From NCBI RefSeq assembly GCF_009176705.1, contig NZ_AP021847.1, forward strand, positions 186,001-250,000: 64,000 bases of DNA. Direction: 5' to 3'. The position numbers were made by a program, and so were the translations under genes. The number at the start of each line of letters is the position of its first letter. Within the stretch, counting starts at the first letter, position 1. Under the pieces are notes generated by a model. That model worked only from the letters and a program-made list of their open reading frames with translations, did no database searches and was not told the DNA's origin. Positions 45,484 to 55,500 of the stretch are shown here, piece after piece. Origin of the DNA: Pseudoalteromonas sp. A25 (GTDB lineage Bacteria > Pseudomonadota > Gammaproteobacteria > Enterobacterales > Alteromonadaceae).

Positions 45484-46345
45484 ACTGATCGTGATGAGCC
45501 GCTTTGTGAGTGAGCATATCTATATGGCCGTAATTATGTTGATGTCCATGTTTTCGGCCATATTCTTTCAACTCTTGGACGCCCACGCCAGATTCTTGTA
45601 TAAATTTTTTGATGTCAATAGGTTGAGCAAGTGCTTTATCTTTTACACCCGCGATGTGCAAAGTAGGTGGCAATTTCATATTTTTTAATGTTTTGGCATA
45701 GTCAAAGCCATCATCTGAGTCCATCCAAGGTTTGCGCTTTGCCCACTCCATTCCTTGCTCATGAGACTTTTTCGTCTCATTATCACTTCCCCAGCGGAGC
45801 TTTTTAGCGGGTAAGAATCCATATTTTTTTGTGTATAAAGGCGCTAGTCCATACCATATCAGGTTTGCTTGCAAGTACTTGCTATAGTGATGATTATGTA
45901 AAGAGCGCTTAGAACCAAAATATGCACATGCATCAACTTTGGATACATCGTCGGGAAAGCGCGCAAAATAGCTATTCATTAACACTCCTCCCCATGAATG
46001 AGCAACCCAATATCGTGGAAAACTGCCGCCATGCTGGTAAATAAACTCAAGCATCGCCGGGATGTCCTCCACAATAGCCTCTGTTTGTCCATAACTTGAT
46101 TGCGCAGATATGAGAGGCACACTATCCCCTCTGCCACGCAGGTCACCAACATAGCAACGATATCCTTGAGATGCTAAAAATGGTGCAAGCCCTTTATTAC
46201 TTTTGGTATAAAATATTTTGCCATTTTCTACCGCACCATGCATAAAAAACACTATTGGCCCATCGCTATTGGGCTGAGCAATATATCTTAAATGTAATTT
46301 CTGGCTCTCACGCAGACAAACAAACAAAGAGGTTTGGTTTATCAT
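45428..46345 (-). CDS. Alpha/beta-fold hydrolase
   Basis: A 305-residue cytosolic hydrolase. The nucleophile elbow is AHSWGG (Ser117), the oxyanion-hole region FMHGAVENG, and the catalytic His is probably in GHIDMLTH near residue 276. SHEQGMEWAKRKPW and the DLRGRGDS loop suggest a lipase/esterase or serine aminopeptidase type. The C-terminus WFARYDRF lies in the 56-base overlap with the sulfotransferase gene; both proteins read as complete there. Substrate unknown. Confidence 0.87.
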   Translation of the reverse strand: MINQTSLFVCLRESQKLHLRYIAQPNSDGPIVFFMHGAVENGKIFYTKSNKGLAPFLASQGYRCYVGDLRGRGDSVPLISAQSSYGQTEAIVEDIPAMLEFIYQHGGSFPRYWVAHSWGGVLMNSYFARFPDDVSKVDACAYFGSKRSLHNHHYSKYLQANLIWYGLAPLYTKKYGFLPAKKLRWGSDNETKKSHEQGMEWAKRKPWMDSDDGFDYAKTLKNMKLPPTLHIAGVKDKALAQPIDIKKFIQESGVGVQELKEYGRKHGHQHNYGHIDMLTHKAAHHDQFKDLLDWFARYDRFAHHC

Positions 46346-46447
46346 TATTGATTCTTATTATGAACTCACCAACTCATCCTACCAGTAGTTTTAATCTCTC
46401 GCAATCGCCTGAGTTTGGCACAACTCAACAGTAAACGATATAATGGT

Positions 46448-47329
46448 ATGCCAACACTAATTGAACGATTATCAATGCATAATAGAAACAAACACCGCCA
46501 TGGCTACGACTTTAAAGCCTTGTGTAAAACTTTACCTCAGCTGAGTGAGCACCTAATTACCACACCAAAAGGCACACAAAGTATCGATTTTGCAAAACCA
46601 AGCGCCGTCGTTTGTCTTAACCAAGCCCTGTTAATGCATTACTATAACGTTCAGTTTTGGTCTATCCCAGACGGTTTTTTGTGCCCACCTATTCCGGGGC
46701 GAGCTGATTACATTCATGCATTAGCAGATCTACTAAACCAACAACAACCAAATCCACAAATCCGCGTTTTAGACATAGGTACTGGTGCAAACTTAGTTTA
46801 CCCTTTGCTTGGCAATGCTGAGTATCAGTGGCAATTTACCGGCTCCGATGTTAACCCCAACGCAATTAAGTGTGCAAAAGCGATTATCGATGCAAACAAA
46901 CTAAATATTGCTTTGGTCCAACAAAATAACCCCAGCACTATTTTTGAAGGTGTGATCCAACAAAAACATTTTTTTGATGTAACGATGTGCAACCCTCCAT
47001 TTCATTCAAGTAAAGAGCAAGCACAAAAGGGAACACGTCGAAAATGGCAAAACTTAAAGCAGCAAGAAAATAATAAACTGAATTTTGGTGGACAAAGCCA
47101 AGAGCTCTGGTGTGACGGTGGTGAGCGAAAGTTCATCAAAACTATGATAAGAGAGAGTAAAAATTATGCCCAACAGGTGGGATGGTTTACATGCTTAGTC
47201 TCAAACAAAGACAATTTATCTCCCCTCAAGCTCTACTTAAAAAAGCAACAACCCGCAGAGATAAAAGTCATTAAGATGGCGCAAGGTCAAAAAATTAGCC
47301 GCTTTATTGCTTGGCGTTATTGTGACTAA
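46448..47329 (+). CDS. rlmF: 23S rRNA (adenine-1618-N6)-methyltransferase
   Basis: A SAM-dependent methyltransferase that modifies adenine 1618 of 23S rRNA. The N-terminal MHNRNKHRHGYDF and IPGRADYIH are RlmF signatures; the SAM site is VLDIGTGANLVYP, and the catalytic NPPF motif is in MCNPPFHSS. I prefer the ATG at 46448, which gives a protein close in length to E. coli RlmF; a TTG at 46415 is in frame. Neither has a strong ribosome site. It is divergent from the hydrolase gene. Confidence 0.93.
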   Translation: MPTLIERLSMHNRNKHRHGYDFKALCKTLPQLSEHLITTPKGTQSIDFAKPSAVVCLNQALLMHYYNVQFWSIPDGFLCPPIPGRADYIHALADLLNQQQPNPQIRVLDIGTGANLVYPLLGNAEYQWQFTGSDVNPNAIKCAKAIIDANKLNIALVQQNNPSTIFEGVIQQKHFFDVTMCNPPFHSSKEQAQKGTRRKWQNLKQQENNKLNFGGQSQELWCDGGERKFIKTMIRESKNYAQQVGWFTCLVSNKDNLSPLKLYLKKQQPAEIKVIKMAQGQKISRFIAWRYCD

Positions 47330-47361
47330 CTTTTTTAATCTAGAACAAGTTATATTGTACT

Positions 47362-47386
47362 GGGCCGCAAAAACAAGATGCGGCCC
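47362..47386. terminator. Hairpin between rlmF and tdk
   Basis: GGGCCGCA (47362-47369) and TGCGGCCC (47379-47386) form an 8-bp GC-rich stem between convergent genes. T runs are absent, so termination may be inefficient or factor-aided. Confidence 0.5.
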
Positions 47387-47405
47387 TATCATGTCGTGCG
47401 AGGCT

Positions 47406-48002
47406 TTACTCGGCTGCTTTTATTGCCTGCTTTAATTGTGCTTTGTAATGAGCCCGACACATCGATACATAACGGTCATTCCCACCAATTTCAACCTGCG
47501 CGCCATCGGCAATAGCAACCCCATTTTCATCAGTCCTGAGCACTCTGTTAGCCTTTCTTCCACAGTGACATACCGTTTTTAGCTCAATTAATTTATCAGC
47601 CCACGCCAATAAATATTGTGAACCTTCAAACAATTCGCCTCTAAAGTCCGTTCTAAGGCCATAGCAAAGTACCGGTATTTTTAATTCATCCACTACGTCT
47701 GTTAGAGCATTAACCTGAGACTTACTTAAAAACTGACACTCATCAACCAAAATACAGTCAATTTTCTGCTCACGATGTTCATCTCGTATTATCTGCATTA
47801 TGTCGCTTTGGACATCATAAACATGCGCGTCTGCCTCAAGGCCGATTCGAGATGCCACTTTACCCACACCAGCTCGGTTATCTATCGCAGCGGTAAGAAT
47901 AAAAGGTGTCATGCCACGTTCACGGTAGTTAAAAGCAGATTGCAATAAAGTTGTTGACTTTCCAGCATTCATTGCTGAATAGTAAAAATAAAGTTGTGCC
48001 AT
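47406..48002 (-). CDS. tdk: Thymidine kinase
   Basis: A 198-residue class II thymidine kinase. The P-loop is [11 protein letters not shown], the Walker-B-like DECQFL follows, and the zinc site comprises CHCG and MCRAH near the C-terminus. It phosphorylates thymidine in salvage, complementing udp and cdd elsewhere in the window. Length and motifs are normal; the ribosome site is weak. Confidence 0.96.
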   Translation of the reverse strand: MAQLYFYYSAMNAGKSTTLLQSAFNYRERGMTPFILTAAIDNRAGVGKVASRIGLEADAHVYDVQSDIMQIIRDEHREQKIDCILVDECQFLSKSQVNALTDVVDELKIPVLCYGLRTDFRGELFEGSQYLLAWADKLIELKTVCHCGRKANRVLRTDENGVAIADGAQVEIGGNDRYVSMCRAHYKAQLKQAIKAAE

Positions 48003-48062
48003 AAAATTATCTTTGAGCTAAAAATGGCAGTAGTCTAACTAAAGTTAACTACGTTTACTATT

Positions 48063-48872
48063 TTACTTTGAACTCGGCATGTCAGACACATGGCTATTAA
48101 TTTGTTGATGTTCCGCTGCCAAGTACTCCATATATACGTCTGCAAACGGAAATTGAGCAAGCTGTTGCCAAAGTTGCTTTGCTAGCCCCTCGTTGTTTTC
48201 AAAAAACAGCTTAGAGTATGTTAAGAAACCAAAACTAGTATCAAATGGCGGGTAAAAAGCATGAAGTTTCTTTGCATAAGGAAACGCTTTGACAGCTTTG
48301 CCATTTATCATGCATAGCCCTATCGTTGCGTCTACTACTCGCTTATTTACTAAATCAAATGCATCCAACTGAGAGAGTGTATCTACTTTTACAAATCGTG
48401 TATCACTGAGGCTATTAGCTGATGAATATCCACGAGGGATAGCCAAACTAAAGCTGTCTTTCGTGGTTTTTAGTTCATCAATAAACACTTTGTCTCCAAC
48501 TAAACATCGACCAAACTGATTAAGGGCCAGTGATGTATTCAGTTCTCCCGATTCAGTGGTAGGAAACACCATATACTGCGACCTTTCAGGCCGGTAGCTT
48601 GCGATCACGGCATCAACCTTATTACGCTTCATATCATGCAAACACCGCTGCCAAGGTTCGCGAACAAATTGAATATTGAGCCCTTCGATTTGTCGCTCCA
48701 TCATTTGTAAAACTTCTATGCTCACGCCAGGGCGAACGCTAGGCACAGTTAACCCCACTCCCATGTACGATGGTGCCAATTCCTTATCTTCATAGCAAAA
48801 AGTAAGTGTTGTCGCGCAAACAGGTAAAGCGAACAAAATTAGGGTAAAACATACCAACAGCTTTTGTAACAA
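48063..48872 (-). CDS. Periplasmic substrate-binding protein-like (SBP family 3)
   Basis: A 269-residue exported protein with signal peptide (cleavage near VCAT) and an SBP_bac_3 pattern: TLTFCYEDKELAPSYMG, SIEVLQMMERQIEG, PWQRCLHDMKRNKVDAVIASYRP and LDAFDLVNKRVVDATIGL. The start is a TTG at 48872, with GGAG nine bases before it. No transporter genes are adjacent, as with the other such protein at 5485. It may act as a soluble sensor or a scavenger; function is not established. Confidence 0.75.
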   Translation of the reverse strand: MLQKLLVCFTLILFALPVCATTLTFCYEDKELAPSYMGVGLTVPSVRPGVSIEVLQMMERQIEGLNIQFVREPWQRCLHDMKRNKVDAVIASYRPERSQYMVFPTTESGELNTSLALNQFGRCLVGDKVFIDELKTTKDSFSLAIPRGYSSANSLSDTRFVKVDTLSQLDAFDLVNKRVVDATIGLCMINGKAVKAFPYAKKLHAFYPPFDTSFGFLTYSKLFFENNEGLAKQLWQQLAQFPFADVYMEYLAAEHQQINSHVSDMPSSK

Positions 48873-48917
48873 CAGAGGTTACTCCAAGTCTTTTATGTGC
48901 GTGCCAAATAAGTATAT

Positions 48918-49382
48918 CTAATTTAATTTATTTTGCTGTTCATGTTTAAGCAACCAAGCTTTTTTTTCTACTCCACCTGCGTAGCCCGTCAAAGTACCGT
49001 TTGCACCAATGATCCTATGGCAAGGAATAATAATGCTGATCGGGTTTTTGCCATTCGCCCCACCGACTGCGCGCACCGCTTTGGGTTTTCCCAAAAAGTT
49101 AGCCATCCACCCGTACGTATTAGTTTGCCCATACCCTACTTGCTTTAATAGTTGCCATACTGATTTTTGGAACACACTGCCATTGATATCTAAGGCAATA
49201 TCAAAGTCGCGCCGAGTTCCTAAAAAGTATTCTTTTAACTGCTGCTTTGCTTGTCTGGTATGTTCGTTACACACTTCTTCATATTCATTTTTAGGGTTAA
49301 ACCCGACATATGTTAGGCCGTAACTTGATGATTGAATCGTTAGTACACCGATGGGTGTATTCATAGTATGTTGGTAAATCAT
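48918..49382 (-). CDS. ogt: Methylated-DNA--protein-cysteine methyltransferase
   Basis: A 154-residue suicide repair protein that removes methyl groups from O6-methylguanine. The acceptor cysteine is Cys121 in IIPCHRII, and the arginine-finger helix region is KAVRAVGGANGKNP. The ATG at 49382 overlaps the stop of the Ada/AlkA gene by four bases (ATGA), so the two are translated together. This protein supplies the O6-alkylguanine activity that E. coli Ada carries in its own C-terminal half. Confidence 0.95.
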   Translation of the reverse strand: MIYQHTMNTPIGVLTIQSSSYGLTYVGFNPKNEYEEVCNEHTRQAKQQLKEYFLGTRRDFDIALDINGSVFQKSVWQLLKQVGYGQTNTYGWMANFLGKPKAVRAVGGANGKNPISIIIPCHRIIGANGTLTGYAGGVEKKAWLLKHEQQNKLN

Positions 49383-50743
49383 AATTGTTGCCAAAGTTGA
49401 AAAGTTAAGTAACTGCGAAATGGCGCACAAGCTTGTACTTCCAATTCACCATGCTGCGCAAATGCTTTCTTTATGCCTAGATCTCCTGCAAGATAAATAT
49501 CGGGGTTACTTTGTCCTCGCATCTTGGCATAATCAACGGTCCATGGCCCCACCCCTTTAATACACAACCATTTATCTAAATCAAGACTGTCACTTTTTTT
49601 ACTGTAGTATGTCGCAAAACTTGCTAATGCTTCCTTACGCCGTGCTGGCATCTTAAAAAACGAAAACCCGTTGTCTTTCATAGCGGCTGGTTTTGGAAAC
49701 AGTCGTTGGCCTAGATGATTTCCCTCTCCCAACTCACTCACAAGAGTTTTAAGTAAATTTCTCGCTGCACTAACACTCACTTGTTGCCCTAAAATGGCAC
49801 GCACTCCTGCTTCAAATTCACACCAAAGACCCGGCAAACGCAAACCTTCTGTTAACTTAAAAGTTTCTGGTAATACCCGCTTTAAGTGTGCTTCTATAAA
49901 TGTAGGATCCGAATCCAAATCTAACACTCGTTTTATATTACCGACTATCAGGTGCAATCCAGCCACATCATTAATCGAAATTTTTACTCTAAACCTATGA
50001 TTGCTTGGTTCAAACTCAACTTCAAAAGAGCCATCGTAATCACCTAAACAATAGGTACGCCCATAACTATTCGCTGTTAACCATTCAACCGGCTCAATCA
50101 ATCTTTTTGATAAAAATTCATGTAAAGCATGCCAATTATATGGAGGTCTAAAAGGCAAGAATAAGGTTATGTGCGACTGCGACTGCGCTTTTTTGTGCCG
50201 TAATTGACTTGGTGATAGTTGATATAACCTTACAAAAGCGTCATTAAAACGGCGTAATGAATTAAAGCCACTTGCAAAGGCAATGTCTGCAATTGACATC
50301 GTGGTTTGTTGCAACAACTGTTTAGCGAAGTCACATTGTCTATAAAGCGCATATTGCTTCGGGCTCGTACCGTAAAACTGCTTAAACAACTTATTTAAAT
50401 ATCGTTGCGTAATACCCAAACGCTCAGCTAATTGGGCTGTCGTATGTGTTGATAGTTCACCCTCATCAATCATCTTTTTCGCTCTAACCGCCGTTGTTTG
50501 GATACCAAGCCATGCATAACTACCGGGGGCTGCGTCAGGTCGACAACGAATACATGGTCGAAAGCCTGCATCAGCGGCATTATGAGCATATTGAAAATAC
50601 TCAACATTACCTTCTTTTGCCGCGGGCGCAGGACAAATCGGACGGCAATAGATGCCTGTTGTTTTAACCGCAACATAAAACAAACCATCAAATCTATGGT
50701 CGCGACTTTCACGGGCTTTTTGGCAGATAGCGGCACTGAGCAT
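49379..50743 (-). CDS. Ada regulatory domain / AraC / AlkA glycosylase fusion
   Basis: A 454-residue three-part protein. Residues 1-75 are the Ada zinc domain with Cys33, Cys37, Cys64 and Cys67, spaced exactly as in E. coli Ada (38, 42, 69, 72), so Cys33 would be the methylphosphotriester acceptor. Residues about 85-185 are an AraC-type helix-turn-helix pair (IAFASGFNSLRRFNDAFVRL). The rest is an AlkA-like DNA-3-methyladenine glycosylase with the helix-hairpin-helix LCIKGVGPWTVDYAKM and the catalytic Asp421 in LAGDLGIKKA. It would sense alkylation, activate its operon and excise bases. Its stop overlaps ogt. Confidence 0.95.
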   Translation of the reverse strand: MLSAAICQKARESRDHRFDGLFYVAVKTTGIYCRPICPAPAAKEGNVEYFQYAHNAADAGFRPCIRCRPDAAPGSYAWLGIQTTAVRAKKMIDEGELSTHTTAQLAERLGITQRYLNKLFKQFYGTSPKQYALYRQCDFAKQLLQQTTMSIADIAFASGFNSLRRFNDAFVRLYQLSPSQLRHKKAQSQSHITLFLPFRPPYNWHALHEFLSKRLIEPVEWLTANSYGRTYCLGDYDGSFEVEFEPSNHRFRVKISINDVAGLHLIVGNIKRVLDLDSDPTFIEAHLKRVLPETFKLTEGLRLPGLWCEFEAGVRAILGQQVSVSAARNLLKTLVSELGEGNHLGQRLFPKPAAMKDNGFSFFKMPARRKEALASFATYYSKKSDSLDLDKWLCIKGVGPWTVDYAKMRGQSNPDIYLAGDLGIKKAFAQHGELEVQACAPFRSYLTFQLWQQL

Positions 50744-50917
50744 AAAACTTCAATCAAATAAGGTCGAATAGGCTTAGTTTATCGCAAAAATCCAATAGCG
50801 ATCGCCATAAATGGAACTAGACCTAAAGCAACCCAATCTTATGGCTGCTTAAATTGACCAATTTACTAATGTTTGATAATTTGTCGCTCGAACATAATCT
50901 AAAGTGTATCAATAGCC

Positions 50918-51265
50918 TTGAACTTAAAAACTATTTTCAGCATCATCATCACCTTAGCAATTGCAATGCAATCTGTTGGGGCTAGTGCTGCCAGTACACA
51001 AGTTCATCAGATTGATATCGAACACTTGCAAAGCGAGCATGTTCATAGCTCAAAGCTGAGCAGTTTAAACGATCAATATGACCAAGATGGCCACAATATA
51101 AAAGACTGTCACCATTGTGGTCACTGTAGTGGCAGCCATTTAAGCTGGTTTGTCAGCAAATCAACAACCGCATTGTATGTAAAGCAACCTCGTGATGACA
51201 TTGACCATGAGCGCTCACAAGCGCAATATCGTCACGAACCACAATTCAAACCGCCAAGAGCTTAA
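50918..51265 (+). CDS. His/Cys-rich exported protein, metal-efflux associated
   Basis: A 115-residue exported protein. A TTG start at 50918 gives a good signal peptide (to ASAAS); an ATG sixteen codons later would lose it. The mature part is histidine-rich and holds CHHCGHCSGSH, a cluster able to bind soft metals. It precedes the CzcB-type adaptor by 132 bases in the same direction, so a periplasmic metal-binding role for the pump is likely. No ribosome site is visible before the TTG, so the start is uncertain. Confidence 0.65.
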   Translation: MNLKTIFSIIITLAIAMQSVGASAASTQVHQIDIEHLQSEHVHSSKLSSLNDQYDQDGHNIKDCHHCGHCSGSHLSWFVSKSTTALYVKQPRDDIDHERSQAQYRHEPQFKPPRA

Positions 51266-51397
51266 TCTCACCCTTTATCAGCCACAAAGGCACTTAAACC
51301 CTCACATTTTTAGCGCATAAATTGTTGCTATACAGCGCTGCGCTATGTGTTTTTTTATAAAAATTTTCCATTCATCATATGGATAATAGAGATAGCT

Positions 51398-52549
51398 ATG
51401 TTTAAATTTAATACTATGGCAGTGCGTACGATTGCTGTCGCTCTACTATTTACACCTTATACAATTGCAACTGCTGGCGAGAATCATGATCACCATAACG
51501 AGCAGCCACAAATCACCGACTCTGATAACCACGCACAAAATACCTTAGTCTCTTTAACTCAACGTCAGATAAAGACGGCGAATATTCAGGTTTCTGAGCT
51601 ACAGCCCAGATTTTTAATGCAGCACCACTATGCCCCTGGTGTACTAAAAGAAAACGGCTACACCAGCTATATCGTATCCCCTCGTACAGACTCAGTAATC
51701 ATGACTCGACATGTCGCTTTGGGGCAAAAAGTAAACCAAGGCGATAAACTGATCACGCTTTACAGCGAATCAATGGCTGATGCTCAAGCCGATTATATGG
51801 TCTCTCAGAGCGAATGGTTACGCATTCAAAATATGCAAAAGCAGACGCTCAGCGAAAGTGAACGCGTTGTTGCTAAAACTCGTTATCTTGCAAGCGTTGG
51901 GAGGCTAAACGCTTTGGGCCTGAGCCATGAAGCGATATCAGCTTTGACAACACAAAGCGATATCAAGCTGGGTCAATACACTCTCTATGCACAAGTCAGC
52001 GGAGTAGTTTTACAAGATGACTTTACCCAAGGGCAACGCGTAAATACAGGGCAAACATTGTTACGCTTAGCGGATGAACAAAACCTTTGGGTTGAAGCAC
52101 GCTTATCAGCCAATGACAATGAATCCATTGATATTAAAAGTACAGCAAAAGTGCAGTTCAAAGAAGATACATATCATGCCAAGGTGATTCAAGAGTCTCA
52201 CACTATTGACCCTATCACTCGCACTCGAACCGTTCGCTTGGTAGTTAATAATGCAGATGACCGTCTTCATGCAGGCATGTTTGTGAACGTATATTTCAAC
52301 TTGCCAAGTAAACAGCCACTATTAGCGGTGCCTGAAACGGCATTAATGCAAAATGCCGATGAAGAATGGCAAGTATTTGTGCTCAATGACCACAACCAGT
52401 TTTTACCACAAAGAGTTACACGAGGACGCCCCTTTGGTGACTTGGTTGAAATTAGCGGCTTACCTGCAGGCACACAAGTGGTTACTCAAGGCGCATTTTT
52501 CATTTCCTCTGAGTTTGCCAAAAGCAACTTTGATATTCATAACCATTAA
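51398..52549 (+). CDS. RND heavy-metal efflux adaptor (CzcB/CusB-like)
   Basis: A 383-residue periplasmic membrane-fusion protein. After a signal peptide comes a His-rich N-terminal stretch (ENHDHHNEQPQ), then the barrel-sandwich parts (TSYIVSPRTDSVIMTRHVALGQKVNQGDKL and YAQVSGVVLQDDFTQGQRV), the helical hairpin and a final membrane-proximal domain with GRPFGDLVEISGLPAG. The ATG at 51398 is preceded by a modest GAGATAG. It is 14 bases from the pump gene. Metal (Co/Zn/Cd versus Cu/Ag) is not decided by the sequence. Confidence 0.93.
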   Translation: MFKFNTMAVRTIAVALLFTPYTIATAGENHDHHNEQPQITDSDNHAQNTLVSLTQRQIKTANIQVSELQPRFLMQHHYAPGVLKENGYTSYIVSPRTDSVIMTRHVALGQKVNQGDKLITLYSESMADAQADYMVSQSEWLRIQNMQKQTLSESERVVAKTRYLASVGRLNALGLSHEAISALTTQSDIKLGQYTLYAQVSGVVLQDDFTQGQRVNTGQTLLRLADEQNLWVEARLSANDNESIDIKSTAKVQFKEDTYHAKVIQESHTIDPITRTRTVRLVVNNADDRLHAGMFVNVYFNLPSKQPLLAVPETALMQNADEEWQVFVLNDHNQFLPQRVTRGRPFGDLVEISGLPAGTQVVTQGAFFISSEFAKSNFDIHNH

Positions 52550-52563
52550 GCGAGGCGCATATT

Positions 52564-55500
52564 ATGATCAATCGCTTAATTGACTGGGCTATTACAAACC
52601 GCCTACTCGTTGTTTTGCTGCTTATAGCTATGATAAGCGTTGCAAGCGTTTTAATTCCAAAACTCAACCTAGATGCATTTCCAGATGTCACTAACGTACA
52701 GGTAACCATCAATACACAAGCTCCGGGCCTTGCAGCAGAAGAGATAGAAAAGCTGATCACCTATCCTATTGAAGCCGTAATGTATGCTTTGCCAAATGTC
52801 GAACAAGTTAGATCGGTGTCAAAAACAGGGCTGTCTGGGATCACGGTCGTATTCAAAGAAGGAACTGACATTTACTTTGCACGACAACTGGTTTTTGAAC
52901 GTTTGCAGGCTGCAAAAGCCCTAATACCTGATGGATTAGGCACCCCAGAAATGGGCCCAAACACCTCTGGTTTAGGGCAAATATATCAATATCTACTTAT
53001 CAGCGACCCAGACTCAAACATTGATACGATGCAACTAAGAAGCATCAACGACTGGGTTGTGAAACTCTTACTCATGCCCATCGATGGGGTTACCGATGTG
53101 TTGTCTTTTGGAGGAGAAGTCAAACAATATCAAGTAAATATAGACCCGACTCAACTTATTGCTTACGGATTGTCGCAACATGACGTCATTGCAGCGCTCA
53201 AACAAAATAACGAGAATGCGGGAGGTTGGTATATGCAACGGGGGCAAGAGCAACTCGTTGTAAGAGGCATGGGGTGGTTTAACAGCGGTGCACAAGGTAT
53301 CGCAGAGCTCAAGCAAGCCCCGGTTAAAACCATTGACGGCACCGTGATCACCATAGCACAGGTTGCAAATGTAGAGCTTGGCAGTGAGATTCGCCAAGGT
53401 GCAGTGACCATGACGCGAAAAGACGAGTACGGAAAAATACAACATATGGGCGAGGTCGTAACGGGTATTGTCCTTAAACGAATGAATGCCAACACCAACA
53501 ATACGATTGAGGGTATAAAGCAACGGCTAAAGCTGATTGAAAGCACTTTGCCAAAGGGAGTACGTTTTGAGCCGTTTTATGATCAAGCAAATTTAATTAA
53601 GCAGGCAGTAAGTACCGTGGTTCAGGCTTTGAGCATCGCGTTTATATTAATCATCGTAATACTCGCGCTATTTTTAATGAGCTTAAGAGCCACTTTTTTG
53701 GTACTCATATCCATTCCAATATCTATTGCAATCGCTTTAATGCTCATGTCTTGGTTAGAGATATCGGCTAACTTAATGTCACTTGGGGGCATCGCCATTG
53801 CTATTGGCATGTTAGTTGATGGTTCGGTAGTAATGGTAGAGAATATTTTTAAGCACGTAAGCCAAAACAATCAGTCCAATCCTGAGATAATCGCACAAGC
53901 GAGCAAAGAAGTTGCTCGCCCGGTTATATTTGCCGCTGTGATTATTTTAATTGTATTTGCACCTTTATTTAGTTTTGAAGGCGTTGAAGCAAAGTTGTTT
54001 CAGCCCATGGCACTGAGTATTATGCTGGCATTAGTCAGTGCAATATTTGTTGCAGTTATAATTGTACCTGCTCTGGCTAGCTACTTATTCAAATATAAGT
54101 TATCAACACGAACAAGTATATTTTTTACACCTATAGAGCACTGCTATGGCAAATTACTAAGCAAAGCATTAGCAAAACCTACCTTCATACTGCTAACGGT
54201 TTTATCACTATTGATCGCAACAGTCACAATAACACCTAAAATTGGGACTGAGTTCGTCCCAGAACTTGAAGAAGGCACTATTAATTTGCGCGTAACTTTG
54301 GCGCCATCAGCGAGCTTAGATACAGCCCTTTCGGTTGCCCCAAAGCTTGAGGAAAAGCTACTTACATTTCCTGAAGTGACATATGCACTGAGCCGTATTG
54401 GTCGCGCTGAAATTGGAGGTGATCCAGAACCGGTCAACAACATTGAAATATACATTGGCTTAAAACCAATACAACAATGGCAAAGTGCAAAGACGCGCCA
54501 TCAATTGCAAAACTTAATGCTGGATAAGTTAGCCGCACATCCAGGCTTACTATTTAATTTCTCACAACCTATCGCCACCCGAGTAGACGAATTACTATCA
54601 GGTGTAAAAGCACAACTAGCAATAAAGCTATTTGGCCCTAACCTTGAAGTACTAACCGAAAAAGGCAAGCAAATAGAAGCGCTTATCAAGAAAATAAATG
54701 GCACCACCGATGTCGCACTAGAGCAAATTGCAGGAGAAGCACAGCTTATTATTACACCTAATCGCCAACAGCTTTCTCGCTATGGCCTCTCTGTTGCTGA
54801 CATAATGTCTTTAGTTCGCAATGGCATTGGCGGAACCAGTGCGGGGCAAATCATTAACGGCAATGAACGTTATGATATTTATGTGCGCTTCGCAGAACAG
54901 TTTAGAGCGAATGCCCAAGTGATTAACGATCTTAGACTTCGCACTACCGACGGTGCTTGGGTAAAACTTAGGGATATAGCTGAGGTCGAATTAAAGTCAG
55001 GACCACCACAAATCAGACGAGAAGACGTTCAGCGAACGGTGGTAATACAAGCGAATATTCAAGGCACAGACATGGGGAGCGCAGTCTCTCAAATACGCTC
55101 TGAGATTGACACTAAAATCAAGCTGCCAGCGGGATACTCTGTGGTGATTGGTGGACAATTTGAAAGCCAACAACGTGCTCAAAAGCGATTAAGCTTGGTA
55201 ATACCACTGTCTTTAATACTGATAGCCTTATTGCTGTATATTGCATTTTCTTCGGTTGCACAAGCTATGCTCATTTTGATAAATGTGCCATTGGCAGTCA
55301 TAGGCGGTGTATTTGCACTGTATATATCAGGGCAATATTTATCGGTGCCCAGTTCAGTCGGGTTTATAACACTATTCGGTGTCGCTGTACTCAATGGCGT
55401 TGTACTGGTTGAAAGTATCAATCAGCGCATAAAGACAGGCGAAGACAGCAATAGCGCGATATATCACGGTGCATTATCTAGACTAAGGCCCATAATAATG

